The notes: generated from the letters alone by a model not told the origin. A DNA stretch of 64,000 nt from Acinetobacter tianfuensis (GCF_003611465.1 NZ_RAXV01000002.1:124001-188000), one strand, 5' to 3'. Positions 46,249-55,356 are shown, counted from the stretch's first letter. Translations and numbers: made by a program.

Positions 46249-48954
46249 TTACTTAGTAAGTAGCTTCAAATTATGCGGCTTCAAATATACCAAAATTAAG
46301 CTTGGATTCGCAGTCAAATTTGTCCATTTTTGATTGGCATTATTATTACCGCACCCATAGCGGATCAGTATTTGACGGTTATTCACCAAATGTCCTGTAT
46401 TCAAATCCATACATTGTCCATCTTGGCGGATAGTTCCAGTACCAGGATGCATTGCCCAAACTTGCGTATTCAAATTTGTACTGCATTTACTCATGATGAC
46501 CTTACTGCCTGAACCGCCCGTACTTGTCAGACACTGATCAATCGCATCTTTATTATGAATACGGCCTAAGCCATCATATATCCACTGTTCTGTACCATCT
46601 GCCTTACAGCCAGATGCGCCGCTGATATAAAGATCATATTCACCATTGCCTAATGGCATACCTTTCAAGCAATTGCTGCCATTTTTGATCAGCGAAACAT
46701 TTTTTAGCGCATTGTCTTCCGCCAAGCCCAAAGAGGTCTTAAATTTATCAAGCGCCTCTATTGCTTCGGGCTTTTGTGTTTCCAAGTCTTTAGCATATAC
46801 ATTCATCCAACGGTTTAATCGGTACACTTTAGACTGTTGATCTTCAAAACGGCGCAACTCGGCTTGCGCAGCTCCAGACAGCTCATGAGCAAAAGTCTTG
46901 TACGATTCATATAATGCAAACTCAGACGGCGATAACGCAATCACAGGATTGCCAGCCTGACTGAGCAGGGCTTGCTCGAGCACAGGAAGTTCAATCTTGC
47001 GTAAAGCGCTATAACCCGCTTCACGGCCAATTTTCACGGCTGGCTTAATCTCGTCTGTATATACAGGAATATCAATTGTAGATAGCAGCTTCTCAGCTTC
47101 ATTGGCTTTTTTACAATACAAATCTACTTTCCGAGGATGATCGGCCAGTGATAAATTAACATGCAGCTTATTTGCATTGCCTTCTGATTTATCTGTTATC
47201 AAAAGCCTTTGCGGTGCAAGTGCAATATTTGTCGATTTACTAGAATATTGTACATTTAACCAGCAGGATGCTTGTCCAATTGATGTATTCGCGCTTGGCA
47301 AGTCATAGACATTGCCCCAATTTGAACGGGCTGCCGGGTACAATAAGCCCACTTGATTCACAGGATCATAACCGCCAAGAATGGTAAGAACGGGCTGACC
47401 AAAAATACGCGGGCGCAGATAGTTTTGACCTGCCTGATACCATACTGGCGAAGTTGAATTAGGCATGACTGGCTGCGCGACTTCCATCTGACGCGTATCT
47501 TTATTCCATTTTTTATAGCCTGTTGGAGATGTTTCATCCCAAACATAGCGGTCATAATGCGGCTGAATTCTTAAGAATGTACTGTAGCCTGTATAATGCG
47601 TATAACGGGAAATATTACTGTCTGTATAACCGCCGGACATAGCGTCCTTACCATAAGGAAAAATGCCCTTGAAGTTTGGAATACCATTAGCGCCATCCCA
47701 CTTCCACGCTGCCGTCCAAGATAAGTTGCCGCGCATTTTATTACGGTAGCCAATATAGCCCCATCCGCTGTCTGCATGATGTGCTGCCCAGAATAAATTA
47801 TCACCCTCCTGACCAGGATAATGACCCAAACCGTAATGGTGGCCAATTTCATGACTAAACTCATTACCGACAGAGTCATACAGGGTCAGCATGCCATTAC
47901 CGCCGCTTAAGCCGTGGCCTTGTTCACCATTCGTATATTTACCCTTGGCATGGTGCACAATAACAGTCTGGGTTATCTGCGGCTGGTTTTGATTTGCCAT
48001 GGAGGCACTGGTCACACCCCAATTCGCTAAATTAATACCAACACTAAACGTCGATTTCGCTGTATCTCCGCGCATATCTCCAGAATAAGCACCACCCTCT
48101 GTACTGCTTGTACTGCTGTAAATCGTGCCGCTTGACACCATAACACGCGGTAAGAAAACGTCATCGTACTTGGCAACAACCATTTGGGCAGCAGGGATAG
48201 TCTGGAAATAATCTGCCCCAGCCTTTTCAGGCTCTAACAGCATATAATGTCCATTTGAAGCAGGCGCAGACGTCAACATTCCTATACGGATGTTATTCAG
48301 CACCAATTCACCCGGAGAGGCAAAATCAATTTTGCTTTCCGCCAACTCACCTTGTCTGTTTTCTGAATCGATGAATTTAATATGTAAGCCCGGCTGAACT
48401 TCATTCCAACCCAGTTTGGCTGACCATGCCCGCTTGCTGTAAACAACAGATGGACGATTTTGAATAATATTTTGATCTGAAGCTGGAATATCTTCTGGCG
48501 GTGACAAATCCACGGTTCTTAATAAAGCGCCATTACGATAAATTTCAGCTTTTAGATTCTTTACAGATTGCAGCGTTTTTACAGGAGTGACTAATAACAG
48601 CGCCTCACGCTCAGCAGTCAGCCTAGGCATTTGCTTTGCTTCATTGCCATTCGGGTCAACCACATGCCCCTGTCCGAACTGCACCATTCCCTGAAAACTC
48701 CCTTCTAAATCAGGGCGAATTTCACGTTCTTTATCTTCCGCGTTAAAGTCATAAAAGCCAATACTTGCCGTATCAGCAACATCTTTCTCAGGTTCGGGAT
48801 AGCGTTCAGCACTTCCCCCTGAATCTGACGAATCCCCGCTGCCGCCCGATGAAGCACCATCGCCCGAACCGCCACCGCCGCCGCATGCACTGAGCATCAG
48901 CGCCAAAATATAAACACTCAGCTTGCTAGACGTAAAATCAATCACACTTTTCAT
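46249..48954 (-). CDS. StcE/TagA-like M66 zinc metalloprotease lipoprotein with C-terminal ricin-type domain
   Basis: The 901-residue precursor begins with a signal ending LMLSAC (lipobox, Cys about 24) and a Gly/Ser-rich linker. The catalytic core is an M66-type protease with the zinc motif HEIGHHYGLGH (His 368, Glu 369, His 372, His 378) preceded by SVGNEFS. M66 members such as StcE and TagA cleave mucin-type glycoproteins. The C-terminus (about 780-890) has a ricin B-like beta-trefoil pattern (QVWAMHPGTGTIRQDGQCMD, then NQKW), which could bind glycan. A surface-exposed adhesin-protease is inferred. The spacers on both sides are AT-rich, with no partner gene. Confidence 0.9.
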   Translation of the reverse strand: MKSVIDFTSSKLSVYILALMLSACGGGGGSGDGASSGGSGDSSDSGGSAERYPEPEKDVADTASIGFYDFNAEDKEREIRPDLEGSFQGMVQFGQGHVVDPNGNEAKQMPRLTAEREALLLVTPVKTLQSVKNLKAEIYRNGALLRTVDLSPPEDIPASDQNIIQNRPSVVYSKRAWSAKLGWNEVQPGLHIKFIDSENRQGELAESKIDFASPGELVLNNIRIGMLTSAPASNGHYMLLEPEKAGADYFQTIPAAQMVVAKYDDVFLPRVMVSSGTIYSSTSSTEGGAYSGDMRGDTAKSTFSVGINLANWGVTSASMANQNQPQITQTVIVHHAKGKYTNGEQGHGLSGGNGMLTLYDSVGNEFSHEIGHHYGLGHYPGQEGDNLFWAAHHADSGWGYIGYRNKMRGNLSWTAAWKWDGANGIPNFKGIFPYGKDAMSGGYTDSNISRYTHYTGYSTFLRIQPHYDRYVWDETSPTGYKKWNKDTRQMEVAQPVMPNSTSPVWYQAGQNYLRPRIFGQPVLTILGGYDPVNQVGLLYPAARSNWGNVYDLPSANTSIGQASCWLNVQYSSKSTNIALAPQRLLITDKSEGNANKLHVNLSLADHPRKVDLYCKKANEAEKLLSTIDIPVYTDEIKPAVKIGREAGYSALRKIELPVLEQALLSQAGNPVIALSPSEFALYESYKTFAHELSGAAQAELRRFEDQQSKVYRLNRWMNVYAKDLETQKPEAIEALDKFKTSLGLAEDNALKNVSLIKNGSNCLKGMPLGNGEYDLYISGASGCKADGTEQWIYDGLGRIHNKDAIDQCLTSTGGSGSKVIMSKCSTNLNTQVWAMHPGTGTIRQDGQCMDLNTGHLVNNRQILIRYGCGNNNANQKWTNLTANPSLILVYLKPHNLKLLTK

Positions 48955-49383
48955 AATCCCCTCGAACCACCAAGCATTTTCACACCAAAACGTGATTTAA
49001 AATTAACTTTTAAAATCAATATCTTACTTATAAATATATAATATAAAAATTCAATACTAATTACAAATAACGTGATTTGTCACAAAAAGACAATTTTCAA
49101 AAATAATCCATAAAAACGATAATTAATTATAAAAATTGCGCGACTAAAGTCTTCTTTTTCAGTCACAACACTACATAGCGCAATATTATTTATGCCGATA
49201 CAGTGTCGAAAAAAGTCATCATTTTTTTGGCGCTGCTCTTTATTTTTATAAAAACTTAGCAAGTTATTTCGGACAGGCTTCAATTCTTCTGATTTTTATA
49301 AATTCACACAAAATACCCATAAAAAAAATATGGTATTCTCTATTGAGAACTGAGAAATATTGAAAATAAAACAGGTGCATCTG
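48955..49383. other. Very AT-rich spacer upstream of the protease gene
   Basis: About 430 bp with strong A/T bias separates the protease gene and the divergent small gene. I see no gene with coding character, no RNA and no strong repeat. It may hold promoters for both. Confidence 0.5.
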
Positions 49384-49824
49384 ATGATTAATAACTTCCT
49401 GCCAACACTTAAAAAATTTCAGTCTGCTGAACAGCAATATATTGAATATTTCACCGCAAAAGGCGAAAAAGATATTTTGGGCAAAGTCATCTCAAATATG
49501 AAAGGCACTGCCGAAATACAAGCATCTCAAGGTGTCGATGCATGGCTAGGTTATGGTATATATCTACCGGCTGTGGAACGTATTTTTGCACTGCATCAAG
49601 GTGAAAGTGAAACACAATTTTACCAACGTACCGCATATCCGAAAGATGTTGTTACAGCTTACACCATCACTGGACATGAAATCGCAACACTCATAGCGGC
49701 AGACAAATACAGCCGCATTCACCAGCAAAGCGTCAGTGTGAACACCGCTCAATGGCCTCTCAATGATCAAGGCCGGGAGATTAATTTAAATGATTTTCCA
49801 AACCGTTTAAAAGCAAACCTTTAA
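49384..49824 (+). CDS. Small conserved protein of unknown function
   Basis: The protein has 146 residues from the ATG at 49384, with AGGTG about 7 nt upstream; the frame is open to a TTG at 49360. It is soluble and shows AEQQYIEYFTAKGEKDILGK, VISNMKGTAEIQASQGVDAWLGYG and RIFALHQGESETQFYQRTAYP, which I do not match to a family. The downstream part ends NLNDFPNRLKANL. It has a strong terminator 6 bp after its stop. No function is assigned. Confidence 0.72.
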   Translation: MINNFLPTLKKFQSAEQQYIEYFTAKGEKDILGKVISNMKGTAEIQASQGVDAWLGYGIYLPAVERIFALHQGESETQFYQRTAYPKDVVTAYTITGHEIATLIAADKYSRIHQQSVSVNTAQWPLNDQGREINLNDFPNRLKANL

Positions 49825-49829
49825 CAATA

Positions 49830-49866
49830 AAAAAAAGCCCAAAGCTAAGCTCACTTTGGGCTTTTT
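49830..49866 (+). terminator. Terminator between convergent small gene and phosphatase gene
   Basis: A 13-bp stem AAAAAGCCCAAAG/CTTTGGGCTTTTT with a 9-nt loop serves both strands. Confidence 0.88.
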
Positions 49867-49886
49867 CTGATCTGATTCAGTTTTAT

Positions 49887-50630
49887 TTAGTCCACGGGCT
49901 GATGCATATAAAAGTCTGCAATAACCAGCTCATGCAGCTCACCGCGCCAAATCCACTTCAGCTTCGAATCTTTAAAAACCTCACCCTCAAACCAGACAAA
50001 CAAGCCTTCCATCATTTTCGGCCATTCTTCTCGGGTAATACCGTGTTTACCTGAAATAACCGCTAAAATTGCGGCTAAAATTGTGTCATGGCTCACAGCC
50101 AAGCTCAGACCAGCCTGACTCGTCGGATGCGTTTGATAAATCAGCTCCAGCACATCAACCACACCGCCAATTGGGTGCTTCATCCCCGGCAGCGCATTAT
50201 TAACAAAGCTGTTAATAAAACCGAGAGCGCCTTGTTTCTTAAAATATGGCCCAGCTTGCTTAATATCTAAAACAAAACTGCCCGGCTCTACCAATAAGCC
50301 CTGCTCAATAATTTCAATATGATGCGTATTGGGGCTTTGCACTTTAGCATCTGCCCCCTGAATCATTAAGGCTGCCGTATCTACGCAGCGCTGAATTGGA
50401 CTGGAAATACAGTGTTCAATTACTCGGTCTGTATTTGAGATGAGATACTCACCCCAAGCTTCTGCCAGATCACGGCCCTGATTGGTCAGCTGCAGGTCAT
50501 AACCCGCCAGCCCCTGTCCTGTCACCACCTCACGTATAGAATGGCGCGTAAACAAAGTCACTGGTGTTTTTGCATCAGGGAGCAAATCCAGCGCTTTGAA
50601 CATACTGGGAGGAAGCAGATCTAGAGCCAT
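49887..50630 (-). CDS. Histidine phosphatase family protein
   Basis: The 247-residue protein has the histidine phosphatase set: TLFTRHSIREV (nucleophile His in RH) near residue 27, SSPIQRCVDTAALM near 75, and AVSHDTILAAILA with the second catalytic His near 180. The domain resembles phytase/acid phosphatase-like members, not the short cofactor-independent mutases. No signal peptide is seen, so it is cytoplasmic. The substrate is unknown. It lies upstream of the cysQ stop in the same orientation, about 60 bp apart. Confidence 0.88.
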   Translation of the reverse strand: MALDLLPPSMFKALDLLPDAKTPVTLFTRHSIREVVTGQGLAGYDLQLTNQGRDLAEAWGEYLISNTDRVIEHCISSPIQRCVDTAALMIQGADAKVQSPNTHHIEIIEQGLLVEPGSFVLDIKQAGPYFKKQGALGFINSFVNNALPGMKHPIGGVVDVLELIYQTHPTSQAGLSLAVSHDTILAAILAVISGKHGITREEWPKMMEGLFVWFEGEVFKDSKLKWIWRGELHELVIADFYMHQPVD

Positions 50631-50691
50631 ATCAAATCAAACAAAAAACTGTGCGCTTACTATAGCACGAACAGCTTGGAGCTCAATGACA

Positions 50692-51531
50692 CTAAAGCAT
50701 TAACTCTAGCGCCTGCAACGCCAGTTTTTTCATATGCTTATTTTTATACGCAATAAAACCGCCGTTTAGCAGACTATCCCTTTGATTATAAACAAAGGGC
50801 CGCCCTTTAAAATCAATTAAACCGCCGCCTATGCGCTCAATCAGGCATTGCCCCGCACTGGTGTCCCATTCACACGTTGGATGAAAGCGCGGATAAATAT
50901 CGACACGGTCCTCCAGCATCATACAGAACTTGTAGGCACTTCCAGCCTTAAACACCGTATACTCAGTCAAGTTAGCCAAAGACTGCAGATATTCATCATA
51001 TTGCGGCTTGCTTTGCGCACTCTGGCTTAAACCGACGTGAACAGCCGCGGTGTCCTGCGGGCAATATTCAAACCATTGTCCAGACGCAATATCCAGTTTT
51101 AAGGGGATGCCTTGCTCAGGACAAATATACATCGTGTATTCACCCGGCACAGCCAATATCGCAAAAACCGTTTCTGCATTAACAACCTTGCTCAGATTAA
51201 TCGTAAACTCCGGGCGCTTATGCAGAAATTCTTTTGTACCGTCTAAAGGATCCAGCAGCCAAAATGCCTTCCAGTCTTTGCGCTGCGTCTGATCGCCTTC
51301 TTCCGAAAGCAAAGGTAAATTTGAAATCTGTGAAAGCGCTGCAGTGATATAAGCATTGGCACGATAGTCTGCCTGCGTAACAGGTGAATTATCCTCTTTT
51401 CTTTCCACATCAAAATCTGCACCTGCACAATAGCGCTGATATTCTTCTCGCAAAATTTCACACGCCTGTGTCACAATGGGTACCAGTTGCCCAATGAGCT
51501 GATCTTGCGGCGGCATTGCTGTTTTAAACAT
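50692..51531 (-). CDS. cysQ: 3'(2'),5'-bisphosphate nucleotidase CysQ
   Basis: CysQ hydrolyses PAP to AMP, removing an inhibitory by-product of sulfate assimilation. The protein has 279 residues from ATG 51531, which has AAGG 7 nt upstream. The inositol monophosphatase-fold motifs are LLSEEGDQTQRKDWKAFWLLDPLDGTKEF (metal-binding Glu, Asp, Asp) near residue 95, and CEWDTSAGQCLIERIGG (metal Asp) near 215. An ATG at 51552 would extend it by seven codons into yrfG. The start is only 14 bp from the divergent yrfG ATG. Confidence 0.94.
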   Translation of the reverse strand: MFKTAMPPQDQLIGQLVPIVTQACEILREEYQRYCAGADFDVERKEDNSPVTQADYRANAYITAALSQISNLPLLSEEGDQTQRKDWKAFWLLDPLDGTKEFLHKRPEFTINLSKVVNAETVFAILAVPGEYTMYICPEQGIPLKLDIASGQWFEYCPQDTAAVHVGLSQSAQSKPQYDEYLQSLANLTEYTVFKAGSAYKFCMMLEDRVDIYPRFHPTCEWDTSAGQCLIERIGGGLIDFKGRPFVYNQRDSLLNGGFIAYKNKHMKKLALQALELML

Positions 51532-51545
51532 AGAAAGCCTTATAT

Positions 51546-52232
51546 ATGCCAAATTATTCAGAAAAGCCGACCATCATTTTTGATATGGACGGAACTTTAC
51601 TCGATCTTGCTTATGATGATTTCATCTGGAATGAGCTGTTGCCTATCCGCTATGCAGAGCATCATAACTGCAGTTTAGAGCAAAGCACGCAAACATTGTT
51701 TAATTTTTACCAACAGCATAATCATACCCTAAAATGGTACTCATCACGCTTTTGGACATCACAAGTCGGCGTTGATGTATTGCAAATGCAAATTGAGCAA
51801 AAGCATAAAGTTGCTAAACGCAACGGCTGTATCGAGCTGCTGGCTTATTTAAAAGATAATGGCTATCCAATATGGCTGGCAACCAATGCAGATGCTGCAG
51901 GCTTGGAGTTTAAACTGCTCGAGACTGGCATTGCAGACTATTTTGATGTCATTGTCAGCAGTGAAACCTTAGGCCATGCAAAAGAATTCGATGAGTTTTG
52001 GCAAGAATTAAATGCATTACACCCATTTAAGCCTGAATATTGCTATTTTATTGATGATACAGAAAAAGTGCTGCAAGGCGCTCAGCGCTGCGGTATTGCC
52101 AATTTATACAGCATTGCTCAGCCTTCTTCTGCAAAAGCGCCGCGTGATACATGCAAATATCCTATGCTGCACGCATTAACAGATCTTATTTCTATTTTGG
52201 AAGAAGCTGAGGAAATCAAAAAATATGCGTAA
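51546..52232 (+). CDS. yrfG: GMP/IMP nucleotidase YrfG (HAD superfamily)
   Basis: The 228-residue HAD hydrolase starts MPNYSEKPTIIFDMDGTLLDL, giving the DxD nucleophile motif. WLATNADAAG (Thr) near 117 is motif II, HAKEFDEF supplies the Lys, and YCYFIDDTEKV near 166 holds the final Asp pair. E. coli YrfG dephosphorylates GMP and IMP, and the gene lies next to hslR in both, which supports the call. It overlaps hslR by 8 bp. No clear ribosome-binding site precedes the ATG, so the message could be leaderless or weakly translated. Confidence 0.9.
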   Translation: MPNYSEKPTIIFDMDGTLLDLAYDDFIWNELLPIRYAEHHNCSLEQSTQTLFNFYQQHNHTLKWYSSRFWTSQVGVDVLQMQIEQKHKVAKRNGCIELLAYLKDNGYPIWLATNADAAGLEFKLLETGIADYFDVIVSSETLGHAKEFDEFWQELNALHPFKPEYCYFIDDTEKVLQGAQRCGIANLYSIAQPSSAKAPRDTCKYPMLHALTDLISILEEAEEIKKYA

Positions 52233-52671
52233 ATCGAATCTAGCCGAAGATGCGGTTGGAATGCGTATAGACAAATGGCTCTGGGCTGCGCGTTTTTTTA
52301 AAACCCGTTCAATTGCTAAAAATGCCATTGAAGGCGGTAAAGTGCATCATAATGGCGAACGTGTAAAAGTATCACGTGAAGTCCGTATCGGTATGGAATT
52401 AACCATTGCACAAGGTATTGAAAAAAAATCGGTGATTATCAAGGCACTCTCTGATGTTCGCGGCCCAGCACCCGTTGCTCAGCTGCTGTACGAAGAAACT
52501 GAGGTCAGTATTGCGCGAAGGGAATTGATTGCATCACAAAGAAAGTTGCATAATCTAGCGCGGCCAGATCATCGGCCAAGTAAAAAGGACCGCCGAGATA
52601 TTGGCAAATTTAAAAGAGAAAATGACCAGCAGTTTGACCAGCATTGGTCTTATTATGATGATGAGTCATAA
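52225..52671 (+). CDS. hslR: Heat-shock protein 15 (ribosome-associated S4-domain protein HslR)
   Basis: HslR is an RNA-binding protein that recycles stalled 50S subunits carrying peptidyl-tRNA. The 148-residue protein has an N-terminal S4 domain (RIDKWLWAARFFKTRSIAKNAIEGGKVHHNGERVK, in two halves) and a basic C-terminal tail (HRPSKKDRRDIGKFKREND). The start at 52225 leaves 12 residues before the S4 core, as in E. coli; an internal ATG at 52261 is the alternative. It overlaps yrfG by 8 bp. In E. coli hslO follows, but here recA does. Confidence 0.94.
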   Translation: MRKSNLAEDAVGMRIDKWLWAARFFKTRSIAKNAIEGGKVHHNGERVKVSREVRIGMELTIAQGIEKKSVIIKALSDVRGPAPVAQLLYEETEVSIARRELIASQRKLHNLARPDHRPSKKDRRDIGKFKRENDQQFDQHWSYYDDES

Positions 52672-52708
52672 GCGTCATGATATGTCGTGCATATCAGAAT
52701 TGCTGTAG

Positions 52709-52737
52709 TTTATAAGGCATATTTCTGCCACTATACT
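52709..52737 (+). promoter_or_regulatory. Candidate recA promoter
   Basis: TATACT at 52732-52737 is a near-consensus -10; the best -35 17 bp upstream is a weak TTTATA. I saw no LexA-type SOS box, which fits the absence of LexA in Acinetobacter. Confidence 0.45.
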
Positions 52738-52753
52738 CATGTGGAAAGTTTTA

Positions 52754-52771
52754 AAGTGAATACATCCACTT
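52754..52771 (+). promoter_or_regulatory. Inverted repeat in the recA leader
   Basis: AAGTGAAT-AC-ATCCACTT is an 18-bp dyad with one mismatch, lying about 17-34 bp downstream of the predicted -10 and 39 bp before the start codon. It could be an operator or an mRNA hairpin. Confidence 0.5.
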
Positions 52772-52809
52772 GAGTATATTGTTTAGTGACATCGTATTGA
52801 GGTTGTAAG

Positions 52810-53853
52810 ATGGATGATAATAAAAGCAAGGCGCTGAATGCTGCCTTAAGCCAAATTGAAAAGCAATTTGGTAAAAATACAGTGATGCGCTTAGGCGAAA
52901 ATACTGTACAGGCGGTTGAAGCTGTATCAACTGGCTCATTAACACTGGATATTGCGCTAGGTATTGGCGGCTTGCCGAAAGGCCGTATTATCGAGATTTA
53001 TGGTCCAGAATCATCTGGTAAAACCACAATGACACTGCAAGCTATTGCGGAATGTCAAAAAGCTGGCGGCACGTGCGCGTTTATTGATGCTGAGCATGCG
53101 CTAGATCCTCAATATGCCCGTAAACTTGGCGTAGATATTGATAATTTGCTGGTATCTCAGCCAGACCACGGTGAACAGGCGCTTGAAATTGCCGACATGC
53201 TTGTTCGTTCAGGCGCAATTGATTTAATCGTAGTCGACTCTGTTGCGGCGCTTACTCCTCGCGCTGAAATTGAAGGCGAAATGGGCGACTCGCACATGGG
53301 CTTGCAAGCCCGCTTAATGAGCCAAGCGCTGCGTAAAATCACAGGTAATGCGAAACGCTCAAACTGTATGGTGATCTTCATTAACCAGATCCGTATGAAG
53401 ATTGGCGTGATGTTCGGCAGCCCAGAAACCACAACTGGCGGTAATGCACTAAAATTCTACGCATCAGTTCGCTTAGACATCCGCCGCATTGGCCAAGTTA
53501 AAGAAGGCGATGAAATCATTGGTTCAGAAACAAAAGTCAAAGTTGTAAAAAACAAAATGGCACCTCCATTCCGTGAAGCACTGTTCCAAATTCTTTACGG
53601 CAAAGGCGTAAACCACCTTGGTGAACTCATTGACCTTGCTGTACAGCAGGAAATTGTCAACAAAGCAGGCGCTTGGTACTCATACCAAGGCGACAAGATT
53701 GGCCAAGGTAAAAACAACACCATCCGTCATCTTGAAGAGCACCCAGAACTTGCTCAAACCATTGAAAAACTAATCCGCGAACAGCTGCTGACTACAAGCA
53801 ATGCAGCTCCTGCGGAAGATAATGAAGAAGAGCCAGATTTCTTAGATGTTTAA
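52810..53853 (+). CDS. recA: Recombinase RecA
   Basis: RecA catalyses strand exchange in recombination and repair. The 347-residue protein has Walker [13 protein letters not shown] near residue 65, Walker [11 protein letters not shown] near 140, and the [13 protein letters not shown] and [17 protein letters not shown] loops (L1/L2 region), ending in an acidic tail ([12 protein letters not shown]). GAGG lies 8 nt before the ATG. A hairpin terminator separates it from recX, so recX may be expressed by read-through. In Acinetobacter recA is DNA-damage inducible without LexA (general knowledge). Confidence 0.99.
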   Translation: MDDNKSKALNAALSQIEKQFGKNTVMRLGENTVQAVEAVSTGSLTLDIALGIGGLPKGRIIEIYGPESSGKTTMTLQAIAECQKAGGTCAFIDAEHALDPQYARKLGVDIDNLLVSQPDHGEQALEIADMLVRSGAIDLIVVDSVAALTPRAEIEGEMGDSHMGLQARLMSQALRKITGNAKRSNCMVIFINQIRMKIGVMFGSPETTTGGNALKFYASVRLDIRRIGQVKEGDEIIGSETKVKVVKNKMAPPFREALFQILYGKGVNHLGELIDLAVQQEIVNKAGAWYSYQGDKIGQGKNNTIRHLEEHPELAQTIEKLIREQLLTTSNAAPAEDNEEEPDFLDV

Positions 53854-53882
53854 CAGCAAAGAAATTTCAGGTTAAACTGTTA

Positions 53883-53904
53883 AACGCCCTGCGGGGCGTT
53901 TTTC
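53883..53904 (+). terminator. Terminator between recA and recX
   Basis: A 7-bp stem AACGCCC/GGGCGTT with a 4-nt loop is followed by T5, the typical leaky arrangement between these two genes. Confidence 0.85.
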
Positions 53905-53923
53905 TTTTATAAGCATAGAGAAG

Positions 53924-54562
53924 ATGACTGATTCAAAATTTCCCAAACTTCTAGATTATGAAGCACTGAAGAAGCAATTTGGTGAAGACGGACCCACTGC
54001 GCCGCATAGCAGCGCCCCCACTGCTTATCATGCTCAGCGAGAGCACATTTTATCTAATGACGATGATGCGCTGAGTTTTGATGCGCCGCCAGCTCAGGCT
54101 GAAAAGAAACCCGGCCTTACAGGCTCGCGTTTGCGTTCTTATGCATTTGCTGTACTCACCCGTAAAGAATATGCCAAAGCCGAACTGATCGAAAAACTGT
54201 CCTTATATGCAGAATCACGCGATGAAGTTTTAAAATTGGTTGACGAACTAGCACGTAAGAATTATCAAAGTGATCAGCGCGTTGCAGACACCCTTCTATC
54301 AAGCCAAAAACGCAAAGGCAAAGGGCCAAATCAAATTAAAATGAAGCTCAAAAGCAAAAAACTGGATACAGCATTAATTGCGGATGAGCTGAAAGAAACT
54401 GATTGGGTTCAGCAGGCTTATGAGCTTAAAGTCAAAAAATATGGTACAGAGGTCAGCAAAGACCCTAAAATAAAAGCCAAGCAGATTCGCTTTTTAATGT
54501 ACCGCGGCTTTGAAATGGACGCGATTATCAAAGCCATATCACGCAAACCCAATGAGGATTAA
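53924..54562 (+). CDS. recX: RecA regulator RecX
   Basis: RecX binds RecA filaments and usually inhibits them. The 212-residue protein has the three-helix-repeat RecX core from about residue 66 (LRSYAFAVLTRKEYAKAELIEKL, then VDELARKNYQSDQRVADTLL, then RFLMYRGFEMDAIIKAI). The core is preceded by an N-terminal extension of about 65 residues, rich in Ala, Pro and Asp (DDDALSFDAPPAQAEKKP), that E. coli RecX (about 166 residues) lacks. Its position after recA supports the call. Its stop overlaps the convergent membrane-protein gene by 4 bp. Confidence 0.93.
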   Translation: MTDSKFPKLLDYEALKKQFGEDGPTAPHSSAPTAYHAQREHILSNDDDALSFDAPPAQAEKKPGLTGSRLRSYAFAVLTRKEYAKAELIEKLSLYAESRDEVLKLVDELARKNYQSDQRVADTLLSSQKRKGKGPNQIKMKLKSKKLDTALIADELKETDWVQQAYELKVKKYGTEVSKDPKIKAKQIRFLMYRGFEMDAIIKAISRKPNED

Positions 54563-55356
54563 TAGCCATTGGTTGGTGTCCAAGCAATGCCTAAATTGCC
54601 TTTATAAGTCTGAATCTGATATTCATCGCCAATTTGCTTAGAATTAAAATGTGATGAAGGCACATCAATATTTCGAAGCACAGTACCCGATTCCGTTTTT
54701 AAGTCAAAGTAATGCCTAGATGGACCTCGACGGCTCGATGAATAATCTTTATTTATAATTATATAGCTGCTGCTATGCACAACCCGCTGCTCTCCAAACA
54801 CATTCAAAAAGCAGATAAAGCTCATGGAGTAAAAGAACATCAAGCTAAAGCTCAGAAACAGCAGCCCAAACAGCTGAGTCACGGTTGTTTCCGCTCTGAA
54901 CATATTGGCCGTTATACATAGTAAAATAAATAGCAGACAGCTAAAAGCCAGCACAATCATCAGATAGCGCGCTATATCTTGATGATCAATCACTTTATAA
55001 AGCAGCAATAGCCCAGATAACATCATAATAATCCAAACACTGTAGAGCGCATTTGGCAATTCAGTCTGCCCAAAGTGAATACGGATTAAACTGCTGTTCG
55101 AATAACTTAAATAGAAATAAACAAATACACTTAAATAAAACATCAATTCAATATAAGGCGAAAAATGAAAAAAGCTCAGAATGAATAATCCAGCGACTAC
55201 AATATCAATGGCTTTTTTAATCCGTTTTGCCTTGCTAATATAGCGCTGTTTTTCAGCCTCAGTCAGCTCGCCTGCCTGAGCAAAAAATGCCTGATCATGC
55301 TTATTGCCCAATATTCGATCCAAATCCTGAGAGTTTTCCTGCCTCATCAAACACAT
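54559..55356 (-). CDS. Membrane protein of unknown function
   Basis: The 265-residue protein has an N-terminal cytoplasmic stretch (LTEAEKQRYISKAKRIKKA), then about five hydrophobic segments between residues 50 and 190 (AIDIVVAGLFILSFFHF, YSVWIIMMLSGLLLLYK and others). A hydrophilic C-terminal domain follows (SSYIIINKDYSSSRRGPS, HYFDLKTESGTVLRNIDV). No family is recognised. The frame extends upstream into text resembling this C-terminal part (RYHLTIEAQNGERITI), which suggests a decayed paralogue just upstream. The start could be either ATG at 55356 or 55347. Confidence 0.7.
   Translation of the reverse strand: MCLMRQENSQDLDRILGNKHDQAFFAQAGELTEAEKQRYISKAKRIKKAIDIVVAGLFILSFFHFSPYIELMFYLSVFVYFYLSYSNSSLIRIHFGQTELPNALYSVWIIMMLSGLLLLYKVIDHQDIARYLMIVLAFSCLLFILLCITANMFRAETTVTQLFGLLFLSFSLMFFYSMSFICFLNVFGEQRVVHSSSYIIINKDYSSSRRGPSRHYFDLKTESGTVLRNIDVPSSHFNSKQIGDEYQIQTYKGNLGIAWTPTNGY

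Noticed and set aside
49080..49283. 67-codon minus-strand frame in the AT-rich spacer
   Set aside because: AT-driven open frame with no start signal, no motif and no neighbour support.
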